Part shown: piece after piece, positions 45,769 through 61,100 of the stretch
How the letters are laid out: each line of letters begins with the position of its first letter
Numbering within the stretch: position 1 is the stretch's first letter
From: Thunnus maccoyii
Taxonomy: Eukaryota; Chordata; Actinopteri; Scombriformes; Scombridae
NCBI RefSeq assembly: GCF_910596095.1
Contig: NC_056554.1
Span: forward strand, 5,394,001-5,458,000
Length of the DNA stretch: 64,000 bases
Direction: 5' to 3'
The notes under the pieces: model-generated
Seen by the model: the letters and a program-made list of their open reading frames with translations, nothing else
What the model was told of the DNA's origin: nothing
Databases searched by the model: none
Position numbers and translations under genes: made by a program

Positions 45769-48700
45769 CTGAAGAGACAGACAGAGACAAAACGCAAAAG
45801 ACAAACACACAGAGTGGACATTACAAAAAGGTATAATGAGGCTTATAATCAAAATACATTAAATTACATTCCATAAAAGTTAGGTCAAAAGGGCTCTACA
45901 ATAATAATGTTTTACTCTTTCCTGATCCCGACAGAGAAATTCTCTTTTTCTGAAGGTCAGAGGTCAGTCAGTTGCACCCCCCAAGCTGTTCAGCATTCAG
46001 GTCCAGTTTTATTAAGACTGTTATGTGAGGGCGTTTTGCTCCCTTTTTTGTGACTCAGCTGCTTAACCTAAGATCAGCGTTTTTGTTCTTTTCAGAAATT
46101 TATGCAAATCAACAACATGGATCAAACAAATCCTCAAAAATTGCAACGACACCAACTGCATAAGCAAATGACATGTTTCAGCTGTAGGAGTAATCCACCA
46201 AGACTGGCATCCTGGAACACCCTCTATAATTTTAGTGTTCTAAAATAAGATTTGAGGTTACGTTAACTTTCAAAAGATCTTTTATGTAAATCTATTAACT
46301 TTCAAGAAGAAAATCAAGCATTTTTTTGTATATTCTGTCATGTTTCCAGTAAGAGCGCCGTCCAGACTCAAAACCTGCTTAGAATTAGAGTGTGGTGTGG
46401 AAACTGTGATACTGGTTTCTTTTTTCAGCCAGTTAACAAGAACAAATCTGAAATTCTGATTTGGTCATTTTTGCTCAAAGCTTTCATGAATGTAAGCTTC
46501 CATGTTTTACTCCAGGACACTCAAGCAGGGTGGATCGCTGCCAACATGCTGGGCTGACCCCAGGTTGTCTGGTTGAAGGAAGGATGCTCTCCCTGCTCAC
46601 TACACTCTCCCGCTGCCTGCTCTAATGGTGCCCTACTGCTATTTCTGACATGATTCTGTCATCTCATTAGCCCCTTTTATACAGCCTGTTCAAGGCAGGA
46701 ATGTTCCGCCTCACCGTTCGGTATGAAACGTACTAACACGGAATGGGGGGGCACTGTTGTTCTGCCGTTAAGCCAGCAGCGGAGGTAGTCACAGAGCCGA
46801 ATCGATGTCTGTGTAAAAGGGAGAGCCGGCATGGCGGGACAGTCAAGACTAGACGTCACGCCTCTGATTCCGGAACGCTGGCATGCTATCTAAAATCACA
46901 CTGGGGTGGCATTATATCAGCTTTGGTTCAGTGTAAAAAAGCAAAGCCGGCGTAATGAGGGGTCTTCCTTATGGCAGTATTGCAGGATCTCTGTTTAAAA
47001 TGGGCTATTGTCTCTCATGTACCCAGACTCCCCACCCCTCCACCCCCACCCAACTTAGTTTCAATGCTTTGGTGCTTCAGGCAACAGAGCAAAAAAAAAG
47101 TCTGGCTGAGGCTGTTGTCGGGGTGATCTAACCACCTCCTGGGGTGGATTCATGTCTGTGTTTCTTCAAAGTGATCCAAGGCAGCACTCCAGCTAGAGGG
47201 GTGGTGTGTTTGCCCTCACAAAATATTCATGGGGGGGAGTTTCAGCAGAACATTTTGGCAGCTTTAAGCGTGAAAATACATTCATCACCCAAGTCCAACC
47301 CTACGGTGTCAAAATGTATAAATGATTCATGCCAGCTGAATGGGCAGAATATGCCTAAAATTCCCTTTGTTTGTTGTAATTTCTTTTTTCAACTTGAGTA
47401 TTTTTTCCTATTTTGTCATTAAACGTCTCCATGATGAGTTAACCAGCATGCAAAGTAATCAGAAAAGCAAGTTGCCTCACAGTTAGACTGAGAGTGACGG
47501 GCAGAGAAGCTCCAGTAATTGAAGAGAGGCCAACTGCATTGCAAAATGTTTTTCTCTTTAATAGCCTACTCTAATATTCTACCACATCTTTACTGCAATG
47601 GCCATTCTAAGTTTAAATGTATCCTATAGACCATTTGTGTGAGAGATTTTGATGAAATTTTGAAACATTCTGATAAAAGACTTGTGAAATATGAATGTTT
47701 TATGAGGTATTTAATCTCCTAAAATATATTGTTTTCCCCTGTGTTCCCTCATAAGTAGCTTTAAGGTTGGAGAAAACCTCTTATTCCACAATGTTTGGCA
47801 AAATCACACATATATATATTCTGAAGTTGAAACAAGCAAGTTGTTTAAAAAGAAAACTATATTGGATACCTTTAATAACAATTTCTAACAATTCAGTGCT
47901 TCTAAAACACCATAGTAACAACAAAGCACAACAGTGAACCCAAGCACCTTTGTAACAACTTCTGCAGGATTGATAAATGATTACACATTTTTCTCCTGGC
48001 ACCAGTTTGATAACCAGTTTAGGTGAACTGGGACCTAGCTGCTAGTTTGATTCTGTTCCCCTTCTTTCAGATTTCCATTGACAGCATTGACAGTTTATTT
48101 TAGCAGTTCACTGTCAAAAACCAAACTGCAATCTATTCGAATCCCTCCTCTTTGGCTGTATTCGAAATCACATACCAATGTACTACCTACTACATACTCA
48201 GTCAGTATATACTGCATATTTTCTACTAAATGAACCATTAAGTATACTATTACCAGCAGACTGTTCACACTGAAGTATACTCAAGCAAGACAGTCGTGTG
48301 ACTGCATCACATGACTGACAGCTGGTCAGACGTTACTTGGATAAACTGACCAGATATTGGGAATCTAAATGGTTACTTGCTTGAAAAAAATATAAAAATT
48401 TAATAGTGACATATAACAGCTTTTAGCCATTACACAGTCTCAAGAGATGCAATGCATTTTGGGGCAGCTGAGTATGTCCAGCAAGCTCACGTCACATACT
48501 CAGAAATTCTTGCTAATCTAGTATACATTGGTCTATTTGTCGTGTACACAAAATCCACATACTATGCAGTTGGAACGGACACATTCATACACATTAATAC
48601 ACATTCAATTTGACGTCATACTTAGTATGAATAGTACGTTAGTATGCGATTCTGAAGACAACCTTCATCTCATTCTGACTGTTCCAGGTGCACAAAGAGG

Positions 48701-51700
48701 AATTTTAAAAATGGCATTTCTGATAGTCAGTGGAACCTATAAGGTCAAACTATTACAAAACCTATAAAACATCAGATTAATCTTTTTTGCAGCGGTGGTT
48801 ATGTTGCAATGACCCTTCTCTCATCATGGCAACACTTGTTTTCTGAAAAGAAAAATCAATTCTTGTCAATACTACCATTGACCTGTGACTGATCACCTTC
48901 ATTACTATGGCAGGGATGGAATACACATTTTTGAGGTACCACAGTCTTTCAATAGAGTTCATTTGGGATTATATACTTATAAATGACGGTTTACATCAGT
49001 ATAAAATTTTAGCATTTGTTCTTTTGATCTTTTTTCTCCGTGGTAGATACTCTCAGCGTCATCCTTAGTGACCACACTGTACATCACTGGATGAAGTCAT
49101 CACTCACAGTCACCATGTCAGTAATGATTAGGATATTTGCAGCCCTCTGAGGTATAATTAGAATGAAACCTTGCCCCAAAAAACTCCACATGACATCACT
49201 GCCTTTGGAACAATTTGTCAATGTTTTGTTTATTTCAACTTTAATTTGTATATATCTGGGTTTTTCTACTTTTTTCTATACCGGTGATTGTAACCCTTCT
49301 CTGAAATTGGAATTCAAGAGTCCTTTAATAGATAAAGAGTCAGTTCTTTACATTTTAGTGACAATCTGCTTCCTGAGTTGATATAAATGAATAACTGTTT
49401 GAGCTCACCTTTAGATCATATTCCTGGCGGGTGTCCAGGGTGTCACTGCGGAGGTCAGACTTGAGCTCTATGTCATCTTTAAAGGGCTGATTGGAGGGAG
49501 AGAAGGACACAGAGGGGAGAAACTAAACCGTCAAACAACAGAACAAAACAAAAAGGAGGAGAGGAAGTGCCGTAACAAAACAGAAGAGGGAAGGAGGCAA
49601 CAGAGTGTGACAGGAAAAGAGAAAATGGAATTAATAGTGTTAAAAAGGAGCGATCACAGGGGAAAGCACAGAGTTTGTTTTTAGTCAAAAGGTACAGTGT
49701 GGCGTAGGGAGAGGTTACTGAGTTAATCTGAGGTTTTTTCTACAGCTACAGGCTGTGTAAACAGTGTCCAGCCCGAGCACACATATCCCGCTGCTGCTCA
49801 CCGAGTACATGGCCTTGACCATGCGCGAAGCCGTGGACACGCTGCCGGAGTCCTCCTCTAAGCTGTGGGTCTCCTTGTTTATCGTCTCCACCTTGATGTC
49901 GGGCTTACCCAGCGTGACCCCGCGCCGACCTGGAAGCAAAACACGGCAAGGTTGAATACAGCTGGACACACGCATCTCGGCCGGCATGTTTTCATGAGCG
50001 CGAGGAGCAAGTTCAGAGGGGACCTACATCCATATGGTGGAGAGGAGGTTGTAGGTTTTTGATTCTATTTGATTTGCTGCAGGTTATTTAGTCTAGTAAT
50101 GAGCATTTCAACCTTAATCCTCTTAAAAAATGTATGAATTAAAAATAACAACATTCACCATGAGTAAAGCACTGTAGCTGCATGAGAACTGCTGCTGTTC
50201 TTGCAGATTGGGTCTTTATAGTGTATGTGTTAAGCACATGGAGAGTATGACTCACTGCCTTTGCGCTGCCGGTAGAAGATAAGAACGAGGACTAGCAGAA
50301 AGATGAACAAGAGGATGGTTGAGCCCACTGTCCCACCAGCTATTATCCCCACTGGGACCTCCTCTGAAATGAGGGATTGAGAGAGAGACACACAAAGACA
50401 GAGACAGAGGAGTGGATTGAGTTAGGGGTGCAAATGTCTGTCTATATGTGCAAAAATAATATCTTAATGTAATAAATACAACTATCTCATGAAACTAAAT
50501 CATATAAGAGTGGCAATCATAATATATACAGTTTTCTGGAGAGTCAATAGAGAAACCATGTAAGGATAAAATAACAGAAATGTTTTAATAGATTTTTTCT
50601 TTTCTTCTCAGGCATTTTTGTAAGAACTAACATTTAATTGTTACAACCATCTTTCCAAAAAAGGCAAGAAATGGTGTAATAACCAATTTGAAGTTGTGTA
50701 AGCTTTGCCAAAATACTAAAATTGTTTTCTCCTTTGCTATTTCCCTAATCAAACCACAGCATAATATCTTGTCACAAACTCTTTAAACTGAAAGATACTA
50801 TATTCACAACACACCAGTCTCCTCCAGTGTGATGATCATGGTGCCTGGCCCGAACGCGTTCCAGGCCGTGCAGTTGTAGGTGGACAGGAAGTCGGACTCC
50901 ATCACGTTGTTGATGGTGAGGGTTGAGAGGACGCCGCCGCCCTCGGCTGATGGTTTGCTCTGCTCCACTGTGTACCTCTCCAGCAGCGTCCCCTTCTCCT
51001 TCTCCCACACGTTCTCCTTCCACGCCCACACCTGCAACGCACACACACACACACACACACAGAGGAGTTCATATTACATTTTATCACAATTTGTTAATTG
51101 GAGTAATGATAATAATAATAATAACAGTGAATTTGCATTACAACACTTGCAACTGAACATGTTTTCTGAACAGGATTTCATCTAATTGAATTATTACTAT
51201 AACAGTAAAACCAATCCACTTCAAACAGAGCTATAATTTTATAGCTGCATGTACAAATATATAGTAAATGATCAAATCACTCACAGTCAAGTCATATGCA
51301 TCCATTAATGCACTCATGCATAAACACACACGTACACATGAATGTGCTATATTCAACATGTCTATATTAGACACGTTTTTTTCCCCCGAACGTTATTCCT
51401 GTCAGAGTACAGAAGCATGTAAGAGAGCATTTACACATCACATGGTATTACATCGCTGCCCTGAACACTTATGGATGAATCTATTAGGTGGTTGTATGTC
51501 ACATAGACAAATACAAGTTAAATGGGAGGAACACCTTGAAAATCAATGATTGCTGCTGTTAATGAATTTGTCTCAGCACCCATTTTATGTCCATATGTTG
51601 TTGAAACCTACAATCACTGGAGAAATCAAAATCAATCAATCAATCAAATCAAATCAAACAGAGCCTTGTTTGTTCCTATAGGGGAATACTTTCAAACTTG

Positions 51701-54700
51701 ACAAACCTGACAAACAATATTAAACCTTAAAACTGCCATAATGGTAGCAAATGTGAGTACTGCACTCTATTTGAAAAATGGCAGAGCCATCTCTTAAAAT
51801 ATGTATAATTAAAAGAAAACCTCAAATGAATTATTTAAGGTTCCCTTCCCATTAGATTTAAAGGAAAAATTAGAATTCAAGAGAAAAACTAAAATCAGTT
51901 GCACAAAGGGTGAGTTGAAAAATGTTACATTACTATTCCTGGGCATGTGTTCATAAAATCTGCTCAATATGAATGATTGTAAAAGAAAGTGATGTTAGTT
52001 TCTCGTAAAAATTACAATAAATGACAACACAACAAAAATATAACTAATCACTTATAAATTTGACTATTTGATTACGGTACTTGTATGTTTCATCATGTCA
52101 GAGTGACTGGGTGATATATTTAACTAAAAGCCATTATTGGTCCTATATAGTATCTGTCTATGCATGGCAGTACTTAAATAGACCACATACATTTACACAC
52201 TCACATCAAGTGCTGTACACAGTCACATGTAAACACACACTACACAACTTCCTCAGACCAGCAACAGTTTGTATGTTTCTCCAGACTGAAGTGGAGGTGG
52301 GTGGTGGCGACTGAGCCTGTGAGAATCTTGCACATGTTCTAACTTTAAAGCCACTAAAAGCAGCTGTATTATTCAGCATTGAAGCACTGTAAGGCCAGTT
52401 AATTATGCATAAGCCCACATGTTCCCATAATCTGCCCACTTATTCCAGAGAAGGAGAATCTCATGGCTGTGGTGTTTACTGGGACAACTGTTCCTCTCCA
52501 GTCCTTTATATTTTATAAATCTTTTTCTGTCCCAACCTCCGCCGCCTGCATTAGGAGAGCGCACTGCGAGTCAGGACAGATCAGTCACAGAGGCCTGGGA
52601 GCTGAGGAACTACTACTACTGTGTCTCTGCGATATAGACAAATGGAGAAAGCATCCAGGCTGATTTCTGACGCAGGAGCTAAAAGCAGACCGGCTTAGTG
52701 TTAGTGTTGGTTTGTTTATGTGATGGGATGGAAGAAAATTCTGGGAAAGTTTAAGGGTGAGTCACCACTCAAAAAGAAAAGGGGACAGTGCCTAAAAGCA
52801 TTTACCATGCAGGAGTGGAGCCATTTAGAAACAGGGAGATACAGTAACAGTAAAATACAAATCACTGTCAGACTAAAAGGTACAACACTGTGCTTTTTGT
52901 GATCAAAGCTTTTCCTTGTTGGGCATTTTTTTGTCTGAATAATTAACACTGAGATCAAATTTAGAAGGGGTTCCTTGTGGTTTTGGTAGCAGAAATATTT
53001 GTAGTGTTTTCACATTTTCTCATCTTTTCACTTACAATCTTATCTGGAGGAGGTGTACTTGCTATGTAGCATTTCACCTCTCCCCTCTCTCCTCTCACCG
53101 CATACTGGACCGGATCACTGGAGATGATAGGAGGACCTGCACGAGCCAAAAATGAGAGGACACGAGAGTGTAAATGAAAGAGAAATTAAATAAATTACAC
53201 ATAAAAATGATGATTTCTTGCTTTCAAGAAGCTGATCTTACCAAGCTTGTTCAAGAGGAATTGTATGATTTTAAAAATAAATGGCCAGTACTTTGGACAT
53301 ACAGCATTTTTTTTCCAGTTACTGACAAGCTGACCTTTTTGAAAGTACAAGATTTTCATCTACGAGCAGTGATGTGGATGTTTTCTGACCGTTGACGGTG
53401 AGCGTGACCTCAGTCTCTCCTACTCCAATCCGTGGGACGATGGCCTTACATACATACTGGCCGGCATCCGCCTGGCTCACTGACTTCAGATACAGCTGGT
53501 TGCTGTTACTCAGAACCTGTGGGGGAGTAAAAAAGAGGACACAAATATAAACAAGACAAATCTACTGAACAGCAGGAGGGGATAAACAAAATAAAAACCC
53601 ACATACATAAATAAGTAAAAGAGAGGCTCATGTATTACTGTACCACCACCTCTACCTCATTATTACAATAGATCATGATGCATATTTGTATGTCTGGACT
53701 TATTTGCCCATATGTGCTCTATAACTCTGACCCTAAATAGATACCAATGCAAACTTGCACATCCTCTTTTAACCTAACACTAAGGTTTTGCAGTTGCCTA
53801 GCAACCAAATCCATCAGAAAATTAGCTGGGAAAAAATTATGGCTAAATATGTAACCACCTAGAGAAGCACCTGAACATAACTTACACTTCAGATGTGTCA
53901 AATGTGATTTACTGTACTGTAACTGTTTCTACTTTAAAACTCTTAAAGATGATCCTTTAAAATGAGATTTAATTTGTAAAGCAACCAATGTTTACATAAG
54001 TCTGATCACTTCTTCAACTCTTAGCTGGTGTGCACAGTAGATTTTAACAACAAAACAGCGATGGTTAATTTAACCGTTTTGCTAAAAAATGATTTCACAA
54101 AACTCCAGATTAATTATTTATCATCAGCGCAATTCAGTTCACAATAAAAACAACAGAATAGGGCATCCTGGTTGACTATTGGTTAAAGAAATAGTTTGGC
54201 ATTTTTTGGAAATGTGCTTGTACGCTTTCTTACCAAAAATGGGATGAGCAGATTGATTCTCATCCAACCCTTAGTAAGAGTGATATGTCGAACTGTTCCT
54301 TTAAGATGCATGCCATACTGAATAACTGCAACGTCCTCGGCTGGATTTCAATTGGGGACCTTTGTTTCATGTCATACCCTTCAGTATGGTCGACTGGTAT
54401 CATCTCTGTCTATCTAACTATCTGATTAAGGCAAAAATGGCCATAAAAATAATATTTGAAAGAAATAACAGAACAATATCTGTTGCTGTCTAAAATCCTC
54501 ATATATTTGGTCCTGTGTTTCTGCTGCATTCAAATTTGGGACTATGTGAATCATGTTATAATACAAGGACCATAATACAGTCATTACATTTATTAGGTAT
54601 AATACATGAAGTGATAAAAAGAATATAAGGAAAAAGAAAAAAAAGCAGAGAAAGAGGTCATGACAGGGAGGAAGAGAAGAGAGACTGAATGACGGGCTGC

Positions 54701-57700
54701 TTTTGTAAGCACAGGTGAGGAGAGTGTGGACTGTAAAAATAGTGTGAATATGAGATCAGAGGAGAAATGTGCAAAGCGTGGGCTCTTAGCTTCTTACCAT
54801 GTTTGAACCTTTTTTGAACCAGGTGAGTGTGAGTGGAGGGTTTCCAGCCCATTTGCAGTTAAGGGTGACATCAGAGTCAACATCTACGGTTTTTGGCTGA
54901 GGTTCCACCAACAGGATCGGACCGACTGGAGACAGAAATAGTGAGTGAGAGAGAGATGTTTCTTTGTTGTGTTTGAGTAATAATGCAGGAGGACTAAAGG
55001 GGAGAAGCTGCTCAGAGAAAAAGACAACACAACAATGGTGTGTTTTATCCCTCTGACTGCAGACTTCAGCGAGTGAAGTGGGCCACAAGTGATTGAACAA
55101 GGTGAGATGAGTAGTCTCTGACTCACAGTGAACGTCTACAAGGATGCTGACGTTGGTCTTTCCCACCGCGTTGAAAACCAGACAAGAGACGGGCTCGGTG
55201 AAGAAGGAGTGGTCGGCCTTGGTTGTGAACACGCTCTCCCTGGCACCCTGGAGCACCACACCACCCTTAGCCCACCTAGGGTTACAACACAGGGTATTAC
55301 TCACACTGAAAAATATGTGTACACATGTCCTGGAAAATGTGTGCTAGTGCAACAAAAATGGCAAATGTTCTCCATGGATTTACATGTATTTACAATTATG
55401 ATATACAACAAACATAAAATCAGGAGTATAATTAAATGTATCTTCCCCCTGGTCACATGATCCAAGAAATGAAATTTTTTTCTTTAACATATTCAGATCA
55501 ACTACATATTCCAAAAGCACAGTAAAAGTCTTATGCTGCAACATATGTAATATGAGAAAATTCAAATTAAAGCCACTTTATATTAATTTTTATGGTAAAT
55601 TTTTTGAGGATGGACATATTTGGACACATATTGCTTTTAATGTACTCATACAACATACTGTGTTAATTATAAATGCATTTACTTCCATTTTGAAATATGT
55701 CTACAGTATTTATTTTTTTATGGCTATTGAAGGTTAATTGAAGAGTACACGTTCCCTTCAATGCAAAAAAAACATCATCAACATTTTAGTACAAATGGCA
55801 CAAAACCAAAAAGAAACTTTAAATCACTATGGTAATAATTGGCCCGGTGACTGCTACTTTAAATTAATTAAAGAATGTGTTTATGTGAATGCAGACCTGT
55901 AGCCCATAATAGGAGGGTTGGCGTGAGCCTGGCAGGTGAAAGTGACTCTGTCCCCCTCCAGGACAGAGCGAGGCTCAATGGACAAGGTCACTGTTGGTGA
56001 ATCTGTAAGAGAGAGAGAGAGAGAGAGGAAGACTCATATAACACCGGCCTCACTTCATCTAACCTGCAGTATGCTGCAATCTGTAGGACAGTTTGATGCA
56101 AAATGGCTGCCAAGCATTGCTTAATAATAGCTGTTAAAACATTTTAGCTGCTGGCAGATATGTTTCAAAACATGACAGTAGTCTGAAATGTAATACTACC
56201 AATTTATGTAGTAATAAGACAGGTAATATAATCATATATGCTCACTAAAATTACACTATATTCTTGATAATGTAACAATGTTTTCTTTTTCCATATACAC
56301 ATATTTATTGCGGTATCTAAATGGAGTCTTATAATCAGCTTTCCCTCAATGTGTTGCCTATGGAGCCTACAGTAGATAAAGAGAGCATGCGTACGGTGCA
56401 CGTTGAGGGTGACAGTTGTGCTTTTGCCGGTGGGAACGGCCAGGTTGGTGGCCACACAGCTGTAGTTCCTCCCAGTGTCAGTGTCGATGGGATGGATGGG
56501 CAGGTAGCTACGCGTGGTCACCCTCTTCCTGTCTTGAAGCACCTCCTGATGATGGTTACGAGACAAAAAAAATGAAAAATACACGTAAAATGCTGTAACT
56601 GTAAATAGCGTTCATGAATTAGTGTGTCTGGGAACGTGTGTGGGTTTCTTTTGCAGACTTACGGTGGCACTGACAGCCCCCTCTACAGGCAGGCCATCTT
56701 TAAGCCACTCAATCATCGAAGGTGGTTTAGCCCCTCGGGACACACAGCTAAGGTTGTAGGACTCCCCCGCATTCAGCAACACCTCCGGACCCCCATCGAT
56801 CACCGGGTCGTCTGGGGGGACTGGGGGGAAGAGAGGGGAGCGTTAGAAACACATATCATCTCTCTCACGTACACACATGTGCGCACACATTAATGCACAC
56901 AAACGTACTGAGGACGGTGAGCTTGGCCCTCCTGGACCTCAGGGCGGCATCAGGGGCCTGGCACTCGTACAGGGAGTCATCAGACAGATCAGCTGACAGG
57001 ATCTCCAGGTTGTACTGGCCCAACTCCTGGACACGTAGCACGCGGTACCTGGGCCAGGCTGGGACACATAAACAGACACAGTAGATTAAGAGTTAAACAA
57101 TTGTGATTACTGTTAGGAGGCACAAACAAATGCTACATTTACACTTCAGGCGATCAAGCTGAATTTTATAAATCATTTTTCAGGATACAACACATACATC
57201 ATCTGATAGGTGTTAAAAAGAGAAACAAACATTTAAAAAATGCAACATTAACCTTCCTACGCTTTCATTGCTTTTCTACCAAAATACAAACATGTATTTT
57301 ACTTTTTTGCCATTGTGCTTGCTGTCCTCTGTGCTAATGCTGCAGAAGGTGAATTGAATTGCTATATTTTTAACATTTGAACCTTTAAATACAAACTGCG
57401 CCTAGGTGACATGTCTCAGGATCGCCACATACCCCTGTGGTCTGTATCAGAATTAGAAAAAATACACCACCATGCTGTTTTTCACTGTTCATGTCAATTA
57501 GAAAACATCATATCTGTGTCATTCATGAGGGAAAAATGTGATTATTTACTGTAAGCAGCAGGCTATTTAACACCAGAGAGATGCACGGCCGTATGATGAC
57601 AGAAACACAAACGCATGACCAAACATACACGTTCACGCAGTTGCACAATGCACACATGCAACGCAGCCTCTTCAATCCTCCCTTTCCCTTCCCCCATCCG

Positions 57701-57967
57701 CCACACAGCCCAGCTGTGTCACTGCTGTACATTCTCACCATTAGGTGGCATCCGTGTTCTCTTTCACCAGCAGGGGGAAAAGATGAATGCATTATGACAG
57801 CAACATTTTAGAGGACTCAGATCGACTCGAGTCCGTGGTGCAGAATTCATGTTTGCTGCCCAGACGTAGATCGCATGTGAAATTCTCTGCTGCCGTTTCC
57901 ATGTGCAGGCTCCGAGCTTTCGCTGCTTGCCTAACCTTGTGTGTCCTTGTTTCTGCATGCATGTGTG

Positions 57968-58006
<39 letters not shown>

Positions 58007-58112
58007 CTTGTGTATACGTGCATTTGCATGTGAAATGTCGAGAGCGAGAAAGCGTATGAAAAGCCCAGAGAAGGGGGTGGGGGGGGGGGGCAGAGGGACA
58101 GAGCCTCATACA

Positions 58113-58143
<31 letters not shown>

Positions 58144-61100
58144 TGAGTGTATGTGTGCATGAAGCGGCCAGTGTTCATTCACATGTTTTTATTTAAAAGC
58201 TTTGGCTCGAAGCACTGGACCATTACAGTAACAATATGATTAAAAGAAGGAGAAAGGGAGGGAGAGGAAGAAAGATCGGTAAAGGGACAGATGAGGACGG
58301 AGAAGAGGGGAAAGAAGAGACAGAAGGGTTGAAAGAAAGAGAGGAGAGCGTGAAGTGAGAGCGTGTCAAGCAAGATGAAGGTAAGGAGAGAGAAAGTGAG
58401 ACAAGGTAGAGAAGTTAAAGGAAGATTAGGAGAGGGCTCGGCACAACAGGGGCAGCCGAGAAAAGGAGAGCAAGAGGGAGAGAAAGGAACAAGGGATCTC
58501 AGACGAGGAGGTCCGAAAGGAATAGTATGACAGGCAGGAGAAGAGAGGAGAGGAGAGGAGAGGAGAGGAGAGGAGAGGAGAGGAGAGGAGAGAAGAGAGC
58601 ATATAGTAGATAAGAGGGGAAAAAGAGGAGAGAAGAAGGAGGGAAATAAAAGGAAATTGTAGAAGAAAGGGAAGGCAAAGGAAACGGGGAAGGATTTAAT
58701 GCCAAGTACCAAAGTCTGAGGAAAGACAACAACAACAACAAGGCAACAGCAGGTCACAAATGATGCAGTACCCCTCTGGACCAATCAGTTAAAAATATGC
58801 CCACTTCTTTCGGCCAGTAATTGCAGAGACCCCATCGGGCTAATCAGCGCAATTCTGAAAAGAGATGCATCATTCCCCCAAGTTTTGTCAAAGCCAGACA
58901 AGCTGTGTCTAAGATGTTGTTGTTGACAGACAGACAAGCGGGATACTTAATAAATCAAACAGGAAATTTCATCACTGGGGACGAAAATGCAAAGAGAAAG
59001 AGGAGTAAGAGCAAAGGAGTGCATAGTAGGATATTACATATTTGTTTTCTGAGTTTGCCTTTCAATAAAAATCAGATATTAGCGTCAGTATCACCCACTG
59101 CTGATATGACAGAGGTGATGATGTGATGCTCCTCCACCAAGTTGAAGGGTGTCAGTCTGTAAAATGGGCCTCAGGGAGCTTAGAATTCCCCATCAAACAT
59201 TTGATGACCGTGTGCAGAAGGTGGCCAAATTTAACATCAGCCTAAATAAGTGCGCAATTTGTCACAATGTGATGTGATGGGATAGCTGCTGTGGTAGTTA
59301 AGCTGTCTTTCAGTTGCATGACAGTTGCTTCTTACATCTCTTGGGCAAAAGTGCTCTGCCGGCTCAATCTGGCAGAAACTAAAACATTCACCAGCAAAAA
59401 TATTTTGTCAGCATACATTAGCTACCACACGCAATGTCATACTAACACTGGGCAAGCATGTCTAGTATCAATCCATGTGCTGTGAGAGAGTTCTGCTTTG
59501 TTAGCGTTTAGGAAAACTGAATTCCATGTTTGTAACAGCCCAGCTAGCCCAGTCTCACTCTTGCTAAAATATTTGCTGGTGAAAAGATATTTTTGTCATA
59601 AGTCATATATTTGATGATGCAATGCTAAGCAAGACCATAAAACTGGGGCAAGGTGATAACTGTCAATGGAAAAGTAACTGTTCCCCTTATATAGGTATAT
59701 TCCAGTACTGTTATTCAGCTTCCACTTGAACAATTTCACATCCCCATCTCTTAAAGGACCAGTGTGTTTTAAAGGACAGTTCAATTTTGGCATTGAAAAT
59801 AAAATCTGAACAGAAAAAAGAAACATTGGCATTGAAAAACTAGTATTGGAAAAAGTTGTATTGGCACTGAAACAAGTTCCACTGAAAAATAAAATATGGA
59901 CATTAAAAAAATGACAATCTTACAATTTTATGATATGACCTCATCTTGATATTTTTGCATTATGATGTGTTTTCAGATTTTTTCTTCATGTCTGTCCTTT
60001 TTCAGTGACAGTTATTACATTTCATTTTTAATACTGTTTAACTGTTCAAACTTTTGAAATTGAATATAGACGGATCTGTTCATTTTAATACATTTATATT
60101 TATGTAAATATGGTGATATCTGTACATATAGAGCCCCAGAGGCAGCACTGGCGTTCTGTCCAGTAAAAACATGAAGCTTCACTTTACATTCAAACAAACC
60201 AATGTGGCAGCTACAATTTTTGGATTTCATCTGTGAGACCAACATTTATCATCCAAAAGGAATTATATTATATATCAAAATGCTACAGAGAAATTAGAGT
60301 CAGTGGTAAATTACTAAAGAGCTGCAGATCGACAACAGACGTTGACCAGGCCATCATCTCAGGAGTTGGGCTGCTATCAGCTGAGATGACCTGCTGGTCC
60401 ACCAGGCCGGCTGCTCCTCACATCTCCAAAAACGTCACAGCAGATTTACAATAGGCGTTATTTAGATAAACTGACCACTGGGAATCTATATGGTTACTCT
60501 CTCACCTGAAAAAAATATTAAAACTAAATAAAGTGACATATTAACAACCCTACAGTCTGGCTAAAAATCTCCACCATAGCCCTCAGGTATCATCATCAGA
60601 CCGCAAGGCATACTGGGCATGTAGTCTCCCCTTCAAACCCCTCCTCTCTACACCAAAACAACGTCAGAAAGTTGAAACTGAAAACCAGTGACACTGGAAA
60701 AAAACTGACAGCGTAAAATAAAAAAAAAAACTGTCACTGAAAAGAGTGAAAAAATCTGAAGACTGTCAATGAAAAACAACTTTTTCCAATCATTTCAATG
60801 CCAATGTTTCCTTTTTCAGTTCAGGTTTTGTGCAATTTGTCCTTCCACAGAGTTTCAATTTGGAGATGACAGAAGCCAAAGCGAAGCAGTGCTCCGACCC
60901 TCCGCACCCCTAATGTTGTGGATGCCACTGTAAGCATAAGATAAGCTTTACACATAACACATTTCTTTCTCTCTGCAGTCTGCAAAGTGTGGGACACATT
61001 AAACGAGTCTTTGCAATCGTGGTGTGAATGAGGACCATGAAGGACTCAAAAGGTCACCAGATTTATCCAAATTTCATGTTCAAATATGCAGCACAGCAGC

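Noticed and set aside
50772-51087. Alternative frames over the kirrel1 Ig5 exon (84 to 101 codons)
   Set aside because: Only the frame with [14 protein letters not shown] and [14 protein letters not shown] matches Neph1 and keeps phase with both neighbouring exons.
57931-58196. Val-Cys and Thr-His repeat frames on both strands
   Set aside because: They arise from the (TG)n and (AC)n tracts.
58179-58784. 201-codon frame rich in Ser, Leu and Pro
   Set aside because: It is the complement of the purine tract in a kirrel1 intron and its repeats mirror the AGGAG array.
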